From Micromonospora zingiberis (lineage in GTDB: Bacteria; Actinomycetota; Actinomycetes; Mycobacteriales; Micromonosporaceae): DNA of 47,766 bases. The stretch covers positions 1 to 47,766 of the forward strand of contig NZ_SJJR01000031.1 in NCBI RefSeq assembly GCF_004331455.1, read 5' to 3'. The translations under genes and the position numbers were made by a program. Shown here in pieces: positions 8,998 through 17,066 of this stretch; position 1 is the first letter of the stretch; each line of letters starts with the position of its first letter. Below the pieces are notes generated by a model. The model was not told the origin of the DNA. It saw only the letters and a list, made by a program, of their open reading frames with translations, and did not search any database.

Positions 8998-9695
8998 CGG
9001 ACGCCTCCGACGGTGGGGACGGTCGCCGGGGTGGCCGGCCTGCGGGCGCGCAGCGCGTACACCAGGTCGGGTCGGACCTTCGCCACGGTGACCACGGTGG
9101 TGGCGGTGATCAGGCCCTCGCCGATGCCGATGAACAGGTGGGACACGGCCATCGTCCCGGCCAGCCCGGCCAGGTTGCCGCCGAGGTCGGCGGTGCCGCC
9201 GAGCCAGTACTGCAACACGAAACCCAACGCCGCGACGACCACGCTGACCAGCGCGGCGACGAAGGCGGTGACGGCCAACCCGGCGACGGTACGCGGCAGC
9301 ACCCGCAGCAGCAGCGCGATCAGCAGGTACGCCACCGCGACGCCGATCACGGCCATGTTGGTGATGCTGAGGCCGAGCATGGCCACGCCGCCGTCGCCGA
9401 AGACGAGCGCCTGCACCACCAGCACCACCGCGAGGCACAGCGCACCGACCCAGGGACCGACCAGCATGGCGGCGAGCGCGCCACCGAGCAGGTGGCCGCT
9501 GACTCCGGCGGTGAAGATCGGGAAGTTGAGCATCTGTACGGCGAAGATGAAGGCGGCGACCAGCCCGGCCATCGGGGCCAGCCGGTCGTCCAGGTCCTGC
9601 CGGCCACGCTGGACGGCGAGCGCCATCGCGGCCAGTGCGATCACCGCGAAGAGCGCGGCGACGGGACCGTTGATGATCCCGTTCGAGATGTGCAT
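8994..9695 (-). CDS. cbiM: Cobalt/nickel substrate-binding membrane protein CbiM
   Basis: A 233-residue S-component with about six membrane helices. The start chosen gives MHISNGIINGP: in CbiM/NikM the free amino group of Met1 and His2 form the metal site, so the ATG at 9695 is preferred over the GTG at 9710, which has a closer GGGAGG ribosome site but would add five residues. GVSGHLLGG and SHLFIGIGEG carry further conserved histidines. First gene of the operon, behind a perfect inverted repeat at 9768-9804. No cobalamin riboswitch sequence was found in the leader. Cobalt versus nickel cannot be decided from sequence. Confidence 0.9.
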   Translation of the reverse strand: MHISNGIINGPVAALFAVIALAAMALAVQRGRQDLDDRLAPMAGLVAAFIFAVQMLNFPIFTAGVSGHLLGGALAAMLVGPWVGALCLAVVLVVQALVFGDGGVAMLGLSITNMAVIGVAVAYLLIALLLRVLPRTVAGLAVTAFVAALVSVVVAALGFVLQYWLGGTADLGGNLAGLAGTMAVSHLFIGIGEGLITATTVVTVAKVRPDLVYALRARRPATPATVPTVGGVR

Positions 9696-9767
9696 CGCCA
9701 GTGTTTCCACGTGACCTCCCACGTGACGGCGGGCCCGCGCTCGCCGGCAGGGTGAGCGTATTTCTCG

Positions 9768-9804
9768 TCCCATGCTGTTGCCAATACCTGGCAACAGCAT
9801 GGGA
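9768..9804. promoter_or_regulatory. Perfect 16-bp inverted repeat upstream of cbiM (Nur-like operator)
   Basis: Arms TCCCATGCTGTTGCCA and TGGCAACAGCATGGGA are exactly complementary around the 5-nt centre ATACC. The core TTGCCA-N5-TGGCAA resembles the TTGCAA-N5-TTGCAA box of Nur, the Fur-family nickel regulator described in Streptomyces. It lies 73 bp before cbiM and 66 bp before the divergent peroxidase gene and could control either. A hairpin in the cbiM leader is an alternative. Confidence 0.55.
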
Positions 9805-9869
9805 TTCGTCACGCCCGACCGGGCGCGGCGCCCGACGGGGCCCGTCCGGCCCGGCGGTAGGGTCGTGCC

Positions 9870-10346
9870 ATGACCGCACCCGCCCGCCTCTCCCCCGGTG
9901 ACCCGGCGCCCGAGTTCACCCTCCCCACCGACGCCGGCACCCAGCTCACCCTGGCCGACCTGCGCGGACGCAAGGTCATCCTGTACGCCTACCCGGCGGC
10001 GATGACCCCCGGCTGCACCAAGCAGGCCTGCGACTTCCGCGACTCGCTCGCCTCCCTACAGGCCGCCGGCTACGAGGTGATCGGCATCTCGCCGGACAAG
10101 CCGGAGAAGCTGGCCACGTTCCGCGAGCGCGACGCGATCACCTTCCCGCTGGTCGCCGACACCGACAAGGCGGTGCTGACCGCCTACGGGGCGTACGGCG
10201 AGAAGCAGTCGTACGGCCGCACCGTCACCGGCGTGATCCGGTCGACGTTCGTGATCGACGAGAACGGCAAGATCGAGCGGGCGCTCTACAACGTCAAGGC
10301 CACCGGTCACGTCGCCAAACTGCGCCGCGACCTCGGCCTGGACTGA
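9870..10346 (+). CDS. bcp: Thioredoxin-dependent thiol peroxidase (Bcp/PrxQ)
   Basis: A 158-residue peroxiredoxin of the BCP/PrxQ class. The peroxidatic cysteine is Cys49 in MTPGCT and the resolving cysteine is Cys54, five residues on, which is the atypical two-Cys spacing of this class. FTLPTDAG and RSTFVIDENGKI are family stretches. It reduces hydrogen peroxide and organic peroxides in the cytoplasm using thioredoxin. Transcribed alone, divergent from the cbiM operon, with the inverted repeat at 9768-9804 in the shared promoter region. Confidence 0.93.
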   Translation: MTAPARLSPGDPAPEFTLPTDAGTQLTLADLRGRKVILYAYPAAMTPGCTKQACDFRDSLASLQAAGYEVIGISPDKPEKLATFRERDAITFPLVADTDKAVLTAYGAYGEKQSYGRTVTGVIRSTFVIDENGKIERALYNVKATGHVAKLRRDLGLD

Positions 10347-10360
10347 GGCACCGACCGGGG

Positions 10361-10439
10361 GTGATCGACTCCGTTACGGCGGAACCGCGAGTATCCGGTC
10401 GGCCCGATACCGCCACTGCGCCGAGACGGTGTCGATCAC
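10361..10439. repeat. Spaced inverted repeat between bcp and tRNA-Leu
   Basis: GTGATCGACTCCGT (10361-10374) and ACGGTGTCGATCAC (10426-10439) pair over 14 bp with one mismatch; GGCGG and CCGCC inside extend the structure. It follows the bcp stop by 14 bp and may serve as its terminator. Confidence 0.5.
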
Positions 10440-10451
10440 GCGGCGGAGGGC

Positions 10452-10482
10452 TCGACACCGTGCCGGGGCGACGCCCTAGACT
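10452..10482 (+). promoter_or_regulatory. Probable tRNA-Leu promoter
   Basis: TCGACA (10452-10457) and TAGACT (10477-10482) resemble -35 and -10 elements of the housekeeping sigma factor with a 19-nt spacer, ending 10 bp before the tRNA. Confidence 0.5.
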
Positions 10483-10492
10483 CTGAGGGTCG

Positions 10493-10579
10493 GCGGGAGT
10501 GGCGTAATGGCAGCCGCGGTAGGTTTAGGTCCTATTGTCCGAAAGGACGTGGGGGTTCGAATCCCCCCTCCCGCACCAG
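10493..10579 (+). tRNA. tRNA-Leu (anticodon TAG)
   Basis: Acceptor stem GCGGGAG pairs with CTCCCGC at 10569-10575, followed by A and an encoded CCA. The anticodon stem-loop TAGG-TTTAGGT-CCTA gives anticodon TAG, a long variable arm GTCCGAAAGGAC marks the class II tRNA-Leu fold, and the T-loop GGTTCGAATCC is standard. Length 87 nt. Confidence 0.96.
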
Positions 10580-10638
10580 CGACATCTCCCTGTCGGGAGC
10601 ATCACGATCGCACGCACCGGGCGGCCGGCCCGGCGAGG

Positions 10639-11184
10639 ATGAGCGCCGTGAGCCTGCGTTTCGTACTCGATCCCGAGCTGACCCCTGACCTGCGCGCCCG
10701 GATCGTCGCGCTCTGGGTCGACGTCACCAACGCCGGTGGCGCGGTCGGCTTCGTGGCACCGGTCACCGCCGACGAGGTACGGACGATCGCCGACCCGACC
10801 CTGGCGGGCATCGCGGAAGGTCCGGACCGGCTGCTGCTCGGTTACCACGACGATCGGCTCGTCGCCATGGCGATCTTCACCGATCCCCGGTTCCACCTGA
10901 AGCCGCACCTGCGGGTGCTCACCCGGGTCATGGTGCACCCGGACGCGCAGGGACGTGGCGTCGGCGAGGCGCTGATGCGTACGGCCGCCCAGGTCGGCCG
11001 GGACCTCGGGCTGGCCGCGCTGCACGTGACCGTGCGGGACGGGCTGGGGCTGGACCGGTTCTACCAGCGGCTCGGGTACCGGGAGGTGGGCCGGTGGCCC
11101 GGGGCCATCCGGGTCGCCCCCGACGACGACCGAGACGAGATCCTGATGTGGCTCAGCCTGACCGAGGACCAACCGCCGAACTAA
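10639..11184 (+). CDS. GNAT-family N-acetyltransferase
   Basis: A 181-residue GNAT acetyltransferase. The acetyl-CoA binding motif is MVHPDAQGRGVGEALM (about 98-113), and the C-terminal FYQRLGYREVGRWP is the usual motif B. The reading frame is open back into the tRNA, but ATG 10639 begins the family-like part (MSAVSLRFVLDPEL); a GTG three codons later is possible. The substrate is unknown. A palindrome of the GGATCTTGG family begins 15 bp after the stop. Confidence 0.85.
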   Translation: MSAVSLRFVLDPELTPDLRARIVALWVDVTNAGGAVGFVAPVTADEVRTIADPTLAGIAEGPDRLLLGYHDDRLVAMAIFTDPRFHLKPHLRVLTRVMVHPDAQGRGVGEALMRTAAQVGRDLGLAALHVTVRDGLGLDRFYQRLGYREVGRWPGAIRVAPDDDRDEILMWLSLTEDQPPN

Positions 11185-11198
11185 ATTCTGTCCGTCGC

Positions 11199-11248
11199 GG
11201 ATCTTGGTGCGAAATGGCCCGCATGGGGGCCGTTTCGCACCAAGATCC
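11199..11248. repeat. Long palindrome, GGATCTTGG family, copy 2
   Basis: Arms GGATCTTGGTGCGAAATGGCCC and its complement (one G-T pair) around GCATGG. TTCTGTCCGTCGC before it matches the outer end TTCTGTCTCGC of the decayed element at 165, so this looks like a reduced copy. It lies between the convergent acetyltransferase and expansin genes. Confidence 0.88.
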
Positions 11249-11326
11249 AGGGACGAGCAACGCCCGGCGGGGCAGCCGGGAACCGAGCCGGGCCGGCCGA
11301 CCGGGTCGGGAAGGTTTGCTCGGCTG

Positions 11327-12361
11327 TCACCGGCAGGCGGGCGGGGCCGCCGCGAGCGACGCGGGTGCGAGTGCCGCCGCCTCCTCGGTCGCCCGGCCGG
11401 AGGTCGCAACGTCCGAAGTCGCTGCGGCGGAGGTCGGCGTGGCGGCCGGCACCTCGGTCGACGGGGACGGACTCGGCCGGGCCGCCGCGCTGGTGGCTGA
11501 TTTCGGACCGGCCGTGGGCGACGCGGACGTCGTGGTCGACCCGCCCGAGGCGGCGCCGTACATCCGGACCGTGCTGCGTTGCACCTGACCCGGTGCCATC
11601 CGGATGCCACTGGCGATGACCCGGTGGCCACGGCTGTCGGTGACCCGGATCTGGTACGGGCCGGGGCCGGCCCCGGAGTCGATCAGCCAGTAGTTGTAGC
11701 TTTCCCGGCTCGCCGCCCGCCAGCCACCCGAACTGCCCTGGCGTACCTCGACGGCGCGCAGCGGGTTGCCGTGCCCGGCGACCAGGACCGCGAACCACCA
11801 CTGCGACGCGCCTTCCTTGATCCGGAAGGTGAGCGGGCCGGCCAGCGGCGGGTCGACGACCAGGCGGTAGCTGACGTCGACGATGCCCCGGACCGGGTCG
11901 GCGATCCGGGCGAACGCCTCCCTGGACAGGTCGAGGTGTCCGGGGCCGCACTCCGGGCACTGGTCCATCACCATGACCCGCACCTTGCCCTTCGGGCCCG
12001 TCACGTCGAGATATCCGCCGCAGGCCGCGCCGTCGGCGTACTCGTCGGGGCCGAGCGCGACGTAGAGCCGATCCGCGGGGGCGGCGGGATAGGAGCAGTT
12101 GCCGCCCGCGCCCTTCGAGTCGTAAAAGGTCGCCTTGCCCTGGTGGAGGGTGCCGGCGGCGGGTGGGGCGAGCAGCGCGGCGGCGGTGTGCGGCCGGATC
12201 GGCGCGGCGCAGGCGGGTGCGGCGCCCGAGCGCAGCGCCAGGGTGAGCCCGAGGACCGTGGCGATGAGGGCCACGGCCCCGCCAGCCAGCCAGCGACCCC
12301 GGCGGGGACGCTGGGCTGTTGTCCGTGCGGCGGGGCCGTCGGTTCCGTCGGTCACGCGCAC
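11327..12361 (-). CDS. Bacterial expansin (RlpA-like barrel plus D2 domain)
   Basis: A 344-residue exported protein. After a basic N-terminus and a signal or anchor segment (WLAGGAVALIATVLGL), a double-psi beta-barrel follows with GKATFYDSKGAGGNCSYP, MVMDQCPECGPGHLDLS (the Asp of HLDLS matches the essential Asp of bacterial expansins) and AFARIAD. The second domain (WWFAVLVAGHGNPLRAVEV) is the CBM63-like wall-binding part. A Ser/Thr/Ala/Pro-rich tail of about 75 residues ends AAPPACR. The frame is open to a TTG at 12424; GTG 12361, preceded by GGAAG, is the better start. Expansins loosen cellulose or peptidoglycan without hydrolysis; plant association is one possible setting. Confidence 0.88.
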   Translation of the reverse strand: MRVTDGTDGPAARTTAQRPRRGRWLAGGAVALIATVLGLTLALRSGAAPACAAPIRPHTAAALLAPPAAGTLHQGKATFYDSKGAGGNCSYPAAPADRLYVALGPDEYADGAACGGYLDVTGPKGKVRVMVMDQCPECGPGHLDLSREAFARIADPVRGIVDVSYRLVVDPPLAGPLTFRIKEGASQWWFAVLVAGHGNPLRAVEVRQGSSGGWRAASRESYNYWLIDSGAGPGPYQIRVTDSRGHRVIASGIRMAPGQVQRSTVRMYGAASGGSTTTSASPTAGPKSATSAAARPSPSPSTEVPAATPTSAAATSDVATSGRATEEAAALAPASLAAAPPACR

Positions 12362-12420
12362 CGATGCTTCCGGACGACGGCCATGCCGGACAAGCGAACT
12401 AAGCGAAAGATAAGACGAGA

Positions 12421-13239
12421 TCAACCAGTCAGAGCCACCCGGTCACCGATCCGCAGCCGACCGGACTCCAGCGGCACCACGTTCAGTCCGAACAGGAGCT
12501 GACGGTCGATGTTGCGGTGCCGTGCGAGGGTACGCAGCGGCTCCCGGCCGCGTACGCCGGTTTCCTGGTCGGTGGTGGTGACCAGGCAGCGGGCCGACGG
12601 CCCGGCGGCGCGGAAGGCGACGCCACCGATCCGCATCTCGCGTCCTTCCCAGCCGTCCTCCGCCCAGGCGGGTGCCCCGTCGACCACCAGGTTGGGCCGG
12701 AACCGGGTCATCGGGACCGGCTCCGCGCCGGCCTCGGTGAGCCAGTCGCCGAGCGCGGCCAGCGACGCGGTGCTGGTCAGCAGGACCGGATACGCGTCGG
12801 CGAAGCTGACCTGATCGCCCGGGTCGTACTTCTTGCGGCCCGGTTCGACGTGTCGGGCCGGCTGGGCGAGCCAGACCAGGCGGACCGGCCGGTCGAGCAC
12901 GGTGCCGAGCCAGGTGTCGGCGGCCGGGCCGGCGGGCAGCGCGTCGACCCGCAGCAACCGGCGCCGGAACGTGCGGACCTGGACCGGGGCGGCGCCGGTC
13001 GGCTCCGGTACCAGCAGGTCCGGCTGGCCGGCGGCACTGAGCCGCAGGCCATCGCGATCCGGCCGGACGCGCACCCGGACCAGCGCGGTGGTTTCCCGCT
13101 GGGTGATCCCGACCCCGTCGGCGTCGACCAGCATCCAGCGCCGGTCGCCGTCGAGCCCCCATGGCCGCACCTCGGCCTCGTCGTGGGTCAGACCGCGACA
13201 ACCCTTGATCGGATACGTGTTGATCTCACTGAGCCGCAC
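12421..13239 (-). CDS. MOSC domain protein (MOSC_N plus MOSC)
   Basis: A 272-residue YcbX/mARC-like protein. The N-terminal MOSC_N beta-barrel begins LSEINTYPIKGCRG and includes GLDGDRRWMLVD; the MOSC domain has FRPNLVVDG, and the conserved cysteine that can bind molybdenum cofactor is in GPSARCLVTTTDQETG. The GTG start follows the methyltransferase stop by 4 bp, so the two genes are probably co-transcribed. Relatives are Moco-dependent reductases or sulfur carriers; no redox partner is fused here. Confidence 0.9.
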   Translation of the reverse strand: MRLSEINTYPIKGCRGLTHDEAEVRPWGLDGDRRWMLVDADGVGITQRETTALVRVRVRPDRDGLRLSAAGQPDLLVPEPTGAAPVQVRTFRRRLLRVDALPAGPAADTWLGTVLDRPVRLVWLAQPARHVEPGRKKYDPGDQVSFADAYPVLLTSTASLAALGDWLTEAGAEPVPMTRFRPNLVVDGAPAWAEDGWEGREMRIGGVAFRAAGPSARCLVTTTDQETGVRGREPLRTLARHRNIDRQLLFGLNVVPLESGRLRIGDRVALTG

Positions 13240-13243
13240 CCGG

Positions 13244-14107
13244 TCACCATGCCACGCCGATGCCGTCCCCCGGGTACCAGTGGTTCGCGGGGGTCTCCCG
13301 GTAGGCGAGGAACCTGCGGCCGGTGCGCTCGGCGTGCCGGGCCAGCACATTGGTGTGGGTGACGTTGTCGGTGAGCAGCATCGCCGCCGGGGCCAGCTTC
13401 GGCTCGACGGCGTCGAACTCGCGCTTCTCGTACGCCCGGCTGTGGTCGCTGTCGTGCAGGAACAGGTCGACCGGCCGGTCCAGGGCGCTGATCGACTCGA
13501 CCGAGTCTCCGATCACCAGGTCGATCACCTCGGACCAGGGGGCGACCCGGGCGAGGTAGCCGGCCTCGGGGTTGATGTCGATGGAGCTGACCCGGCCGGG
13601 GTGCCCCTCGGCGGCGTTGCGCAGCAGGGCGGCGGCCAGTACGCAACTGCCCAATCCCTTGTCCACCCCGGTTTCCACGACGTGTGCGGGCCGGCGGGCC
13701 CGCACGATCGCGTACCAGCCGATCCGCCGGGCGTACCGGACCTGCTTGTCGGCCAGGCCGCGACGGGCGGCGCCGGCGGTGGCCGAGGCGATGTGCTGGC
13801 GCAGCGCGTCGTCCGACTCGATCTCCTCCAGGTAGCCGCGGACCTGCTGGACCGGCAGGTCACAGACCACGCTGACGAACCAGGCGAGGTGGCTACGGCT
13901 GAGCTTGGTCAGCTCGTACGTGTAGTTGTGATGCTCTCGTGAGGCGACCAGCCATCGGGCCGAGGTGCGCAGCACCTTGGCGTCGTGACGGGCCACCGCG
14001 ACCAGCCGCTTGGGGAAGGCGGCGACGGGGGCGAGGCGGGTGCGGGCGATGGCCCGACGCAGCTTGACGGCGTCCACTGCAGGGTTGTACCAGACGGATC
14101 GAAACAT
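13244..14107 (-). CDS. Class I SAM-dependent methyltransferase
   Basis: A 287-residue methyltransferase. The SAM-binding motif I is VVETGVDKGLGS, the acidic motif II is SSIDINPEAG, and LFLHDSDHSRAYEKREFD is typical of the Methyltransf_24/cephalosporin-hydroxylase-like group often found in glycan or secondary-metabolite loci. The frame is open to 14320, but that would cross the start of the divergent LCP gene; ATG 14107 is chosen, without a clear ribosome site. Next to a polysaccharide cluster, so sugar O-methylation is possible. The target is unknown. Confidence 0.8.
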   Translation of the reverse strand: MFRSVWYNPAVDAVKLRRAIARTRLAPVAAFPKRLVAVARHDAKVLRTSARWLVASREHHNYTYELTKLSRSHLAWFVSVVCDLPVQQVRGYLEEIESDDALRQHIASATAGAARRGLADKQVRYARRIGWYAIVRARRPAHVVETGVDKGLGSCVLAAALLRNAAEGHPGRVSSIDINPEAGYLARVAPWSEVIDLVIGDSVESISALDRPVDLFLHDSDHSRAYEKREFDAVEPKLAPAAMLLTDNVTHTNVLARHAERTGRRFLAYRETPANHWYPGDGIGVAW

Positions 14108-14192
14108 GGGGGTAACACAATGACCCGGTGACCTGATTGGTACGCCCCTGCCGGGGCACCCCGCATACGTGAGGTTCAGTAGCATCGCGGCC

Positions 14193-15263
14193 ATGTCGAG
14201 TGAAGAGCAGGCGGGGGCCGCCGTTCCGGAGAAGAATCTGCCGGCGGAGGGCACCGACGGGCCGGAAACGACAGCGGACGCACCGGGCGGCAAACCGCGC
14301 CGACGGTGGCTGCGGATCACGCTGATCAGCGTGGTGGTGCTGGCACTGATCGGGATCGGCGGGGCGGTAGCCGCCGGCTTCTATCTCAAGTCGGTCGAGT
14401 CGGACATCGAGCGCTTCGATGCCTTCGACAGCATTCCCGAGGAGACCCGCCCCGAGGTCGTCGCCACGGGCGCCTTGAACATGCTGATCCTGGGTAGCGA
14501 CTCGCGGGATCCGGAGAGCACCGGCGGCTCGCGCGCCGACACCATCATCCTGGCGCACATACCGAAGGACCGTTCCGGCGCGCAACTCGTCTCGATCCCC
14601 CGCGACACCTGGGTCTCGATCCCCCGCACGAAGCAGGGGCGCGGCGGCCGTGACGCGAAGATCAACGCCGCGTACGCCTGGGGTGGCCTGCCGCTGATGG
14701 TGCAGACCGTGGAGCAGTACACCAAGGTCCGGATCGACCACGTGATGATGGTGGACTTCGCCGGATTCACCGAGATCATCGACGCCCTCGGCGGCATCGA
14801 GATCAACTCGGCGAAGAAGTTCACTTCGATCCACCCGCCGTTCCGCACCTTCCAGCAGGGCAAACAACAGATGGACGGGGCCACCGCGTTGGACTTCTCG
14901 CGGCAGCGCAAGCAGTTCGCCGACGGCGATTTCACCCGGATCAAGCATCAGCAGCAGGTCATCAAGGCAATTCTGGACAAAGCCGCATCCGGTGGAATCT
15001 TGGCAAATCCCACCAAGCTCAATTCGTTTGTCCGCGCCACGTCGAGCGCCGTATCCGTGGACAAGGACATGTCTCTTGTGGACATGGCGATGGACCTACG
15101 CGGCCTGCGCGGCAACGACCTGACCTTCATGACCAACCCGACCAAGGGAACCGGGCGGGTCGGCAGCGAGAGCGTCGTCTTCGAGGACGCGGACAAGGCG
15201 TCCAGCTTCTACGACGCCGTTCGACGGGACGCGGTCGAGGAGATCCTCAGCGCCGGAAAATAG
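14193..15263 (+). CDS. LCP (LytR-CpsA-Psr) family glycopolymer ligase
   Basis: A 356-residue type II membrane protein: charged cytoplasmic N-terminus, one helix (about 45-70) and an LCP catalytic domain from about 100. Family landmarks are LNMLILGSDSRD, GGSRADTIILAHI, LVSIPRDTWVSIP (arginines that hold the polyprenyl pyrophosphate), DALGGIEIN and ALDFSRQRKQFADGDFTRIKHQQQV. LCP proteins attach teichoic acid, arabinogalactan or capsule chains to the peptidoglycan, so this gene at the edge of a polysaccharide cluster fits as its final ligase. GTG 14169 is an alternative start. Confidence 0.92.
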   Translation: MSSEEQAGAAVPEKNLPAEGTDGPETTADAPGGKPRRRWLRITLISVVVLALIGIGGAVAAGFYLKSVESDIERFDAFDSIPEETRPEVVATGALNMLILGSDSRDPESTGGSRADTIILAHIPKDRSGAQLVSIPRDTWVSIPRTKQGRGGRDAKINAAYAWGGLPLMVQTVEQYTKVRIDHVMMVDFAGFTEIIDALGGIEINSAKKFTSIHPPFRTFQQGKQQMDGATALDFSRQRKQFADGDFTRIKHQQQVIKAILDKAASGGILANPTKLNSFVRATSSAVSVDKDMSLVDMAMDLRGLRGNDLTFMTNPTKGTGRVGSESVVFEDADKASSFYDAVRRDAVEEILSAGK

Positions 15264-15278
15264 GCCACGAATTCGCCT

Positions 15279-15309
15279 GGCGGCTCTGGCGGCTGTCGCC
15301 AGAGCCGCC
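15279..15309 (+). terminator. Hairpin terminator after the LCP gene
   Basis: Perfect 13-bp stem GGCGGCTCTGGCG with loop GCTGT, 15 bp after the stop codon. It separates the LCP gene from the sugar transferase gene. Confidence 0.75.
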
Positions 15310-15377
15310 GTATCCTGCGTTCGCTCCGGTGGCTTCTCAGGCGTCAACGGATGTCACTCCACGGGGGAGGAACTGCA

Positions 15378-16928
15378 ATGTCGAGGCAACCTGTCGTGGG
15401 TTACCCGGCCACGAGCGTGCCCGATACGGTGGGGGCAACGGTGCCGGGTGAACGATCCACGACAGCGGAATCAGACGACGACGGTGAACCTGCCAGCCCG
15501 GCCGATCCGGGCGAGGTGCGGCCGACACCAGCGGGAAACGGCGACAAGGCGCGGCCGGGCCTCGAAGTGACGGCGGTGCTGCCGTACCCCGGATCCCGTA
15601 CCTCGACCCGGACCCGGGGCCTGCGGGCCTGGATGTTGACGGCCCCCGTCGACGTCGCCGCGCTGCTGTCGCCGCTGCTGGTCAGTCAGCAGTACTGGCG
15701 CGGCACCCTCACCATGACCGGCCTGACGGTGGCCATCTTCGCCGCCGGCGGGCTCTATCACGCCCGCCGGCACGTGAGCATCCTCGACGAGTTGCCGAGC
15801 CTCTGCGGCCGGCTGCTGGCCTCCTCGGCGATCGTCGTCATCATCGCCGCGCTGCGCCACGACTCACCGCAGTACCTCGTCGGGTTCATCCGCGGAATGG
15901 CGATCGCCGCCGTCCTGGTGCTCGCCGGTCGCCTGCTCACCAGGGAGATCGCCACCCTGGCCCGCCGTCAGCGCTGGGTCGAGCACAACGCCATCATCAT
16001 CGGCAGCGGTCCGACCGCCGTGGAACTCGCCCGACTCCTGCGCCGCTATCCGAGGTACGGCCTGCGGTTCGTGGGGCACGTGGACAGCCCCTCCCCGGCG
16101 ACCTCGTCACCGGTGCCGGTGATCGGCACACTCGACCAGCTCGAACACCTGGTCCGGCTGACCGAGTGCGACGTGCTGATCATCGCCGACCCGGCGTGCC
16201 CCGAGCTGGTGCTGATGGAGATCCTGCGGCAGCCGCGGGTGGCCAACTGCGACCTGTGGGCCGCGCCCCGACTCTGGGGTTCCCGGTCACACGGTGACCA
16301 CATCGGCGCCATCCCGATCGTCCAGGTGGGCGACACCACGCTGTCGGGGCCGCACTGGGCCCTCAAGCGCGCCTCGGACGTGATCTTCGCCGGGTTGGCG
16401 ATGCTGCTGCTCAGCCCGATCCTGGTGCTGTGCGCGGTGCTGGCGTTCGTCGACGGCGGTCGGGGCATCTTCTTCCGCCAGGAGCGCATCGGCCGGCACG
16501 GCAAGCCGTTCGACATCATCAAGTTCCGCACCATGCGGCCACTCGACGAGCACGAGTCGCAGACCAACTGGTCGATAGCGAACGACCGGCGGGTGTCGCC
16601 GATCGGTCGGTTCCTGCGGCGTACCTCCCTGGACGAGTTGCCCCAACTGTGGAACATCCTCAAGGGCGACATGAGTGTCGTCGGGCCGCGCCCCGAGCGC
16701 CCGTACTTCGTCGAGAAGTTCTCCGCCGAGTACCCGAGCTACGCGATGCGGCACCGGGTCCCGGTCGGCCTCACCGGCCTCGCCCAGGTCAGCGGCCTGC
16801 GCGGGGACACCCCGATCTCGGACCGGGCCCGGTTCGACAACTACTACATCGAGAACTGGTCGCTGTGGCTGGACGCCAAGGTCCTCCTGCGGACCGTGGC
16901 CGAGGTGTTCCGCGGCGGTGGTCGCTGA
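15378..16928 (+). CDS. Polyprenyl-phosphate sugar-1-phosphate transferase
   Basis: A 516-residue WbaP/WcaJ/CpsE-type initiating transferase. The N-terminal half has about four membrane helices (90-190), then a nucleotide-fold domain (IIIGSGPTAVELARLL). The catalytic C-terminal domain carries KRASDVIFAGLAMLL, FFRQERIGRHGKPFDIIKFRTM, RRTSLDELPQLWNILKGDMS and VGPRPERPYFVEKF with the Asp-Glu and Pro-Arg-Pro signature. It would start repeat-unit synthesis by moving a sugar-1-phosphate from a nucleotide sugar to undecaprenyl phosphate. ATG 15378 follows GGGGGAGG by 7 nt; an upstream in-frame ATG at 15351 has no such site. First gene of the polysaccharide operon. Confidence 0.93.
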   Translation: MSRQPVVGYPATSVPDTVGATVPGERSTTAESDDDGEPASPADPGEVRPTPAGNGDKARPGLEVTAVLPYPGSRTSTRTRGLRAWMLTAPVDVAALLSPLLVSQQYWRGTLTMTGLTVAIFAAGGLYHARRHVSILDELPSLCGRLLASSAIVVIIAALRHDSPQYLVGFIRGMAIAAVLVLAGRLLTREIATLARRQRWVEHNAIIIGSGPTAVELARLLRRYPRYGLRFVGHVDSPSPATSSPVPVIGTLDQLEHLVRLTECDVLIIADPACPELVLMEILRQPRVANCDLWAAPRLWGSRSHGDHIGAIPIVQVGDTTLSGPHWALKRASDVIFAGLAMLLLSPILVLCAVLAFVDGGRGIFFRQERIGRHGKPFDIIKFRTMRPLDEHESQTNWSIANDRRVSPIGRFLRRTSLDELPQLWNILKGDMSVVGPRPERPYFVEKFSAEYPSYAMRHRVPVGLTGLAQVSGLRGDTPISDRARFDNYYIENWSLWLDAKVLLRTVAEVFRGGGR

Positions 16929-17066
16929 GCGACCGGTCGGACTCCGGGCCGGGCGGGCGGTAGGCTCCGCTCCGATCGGCCTCGGGGACACCCCGCACCG
17001 ACGGTTCCCGCCGTACGCGCCGCCGACTCGGCACGGTGGCGCTCAGCCGAGTTCTTGGAGAATCCG

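Noticed and set aside
9696..9869. Cobalamin riboswitch upstream of cbiM
   Set aside because: No B12-box-like sequence or multi-stem leader could be found; only the inverted repeat at 9768-9804 stands out.
13893..14948. Long minus-strand frame across the methyltransferase and LCP genes
   Set aside because: It overlaps both well-supported genes and has shadow-type composition.
16929..17066. Possible small gene or terminator between the sugar transferase and GT2
   Set aside because: No coding frame with a ribosome site and no strong stem; it looks like a spacer, perhaps with a promoter.
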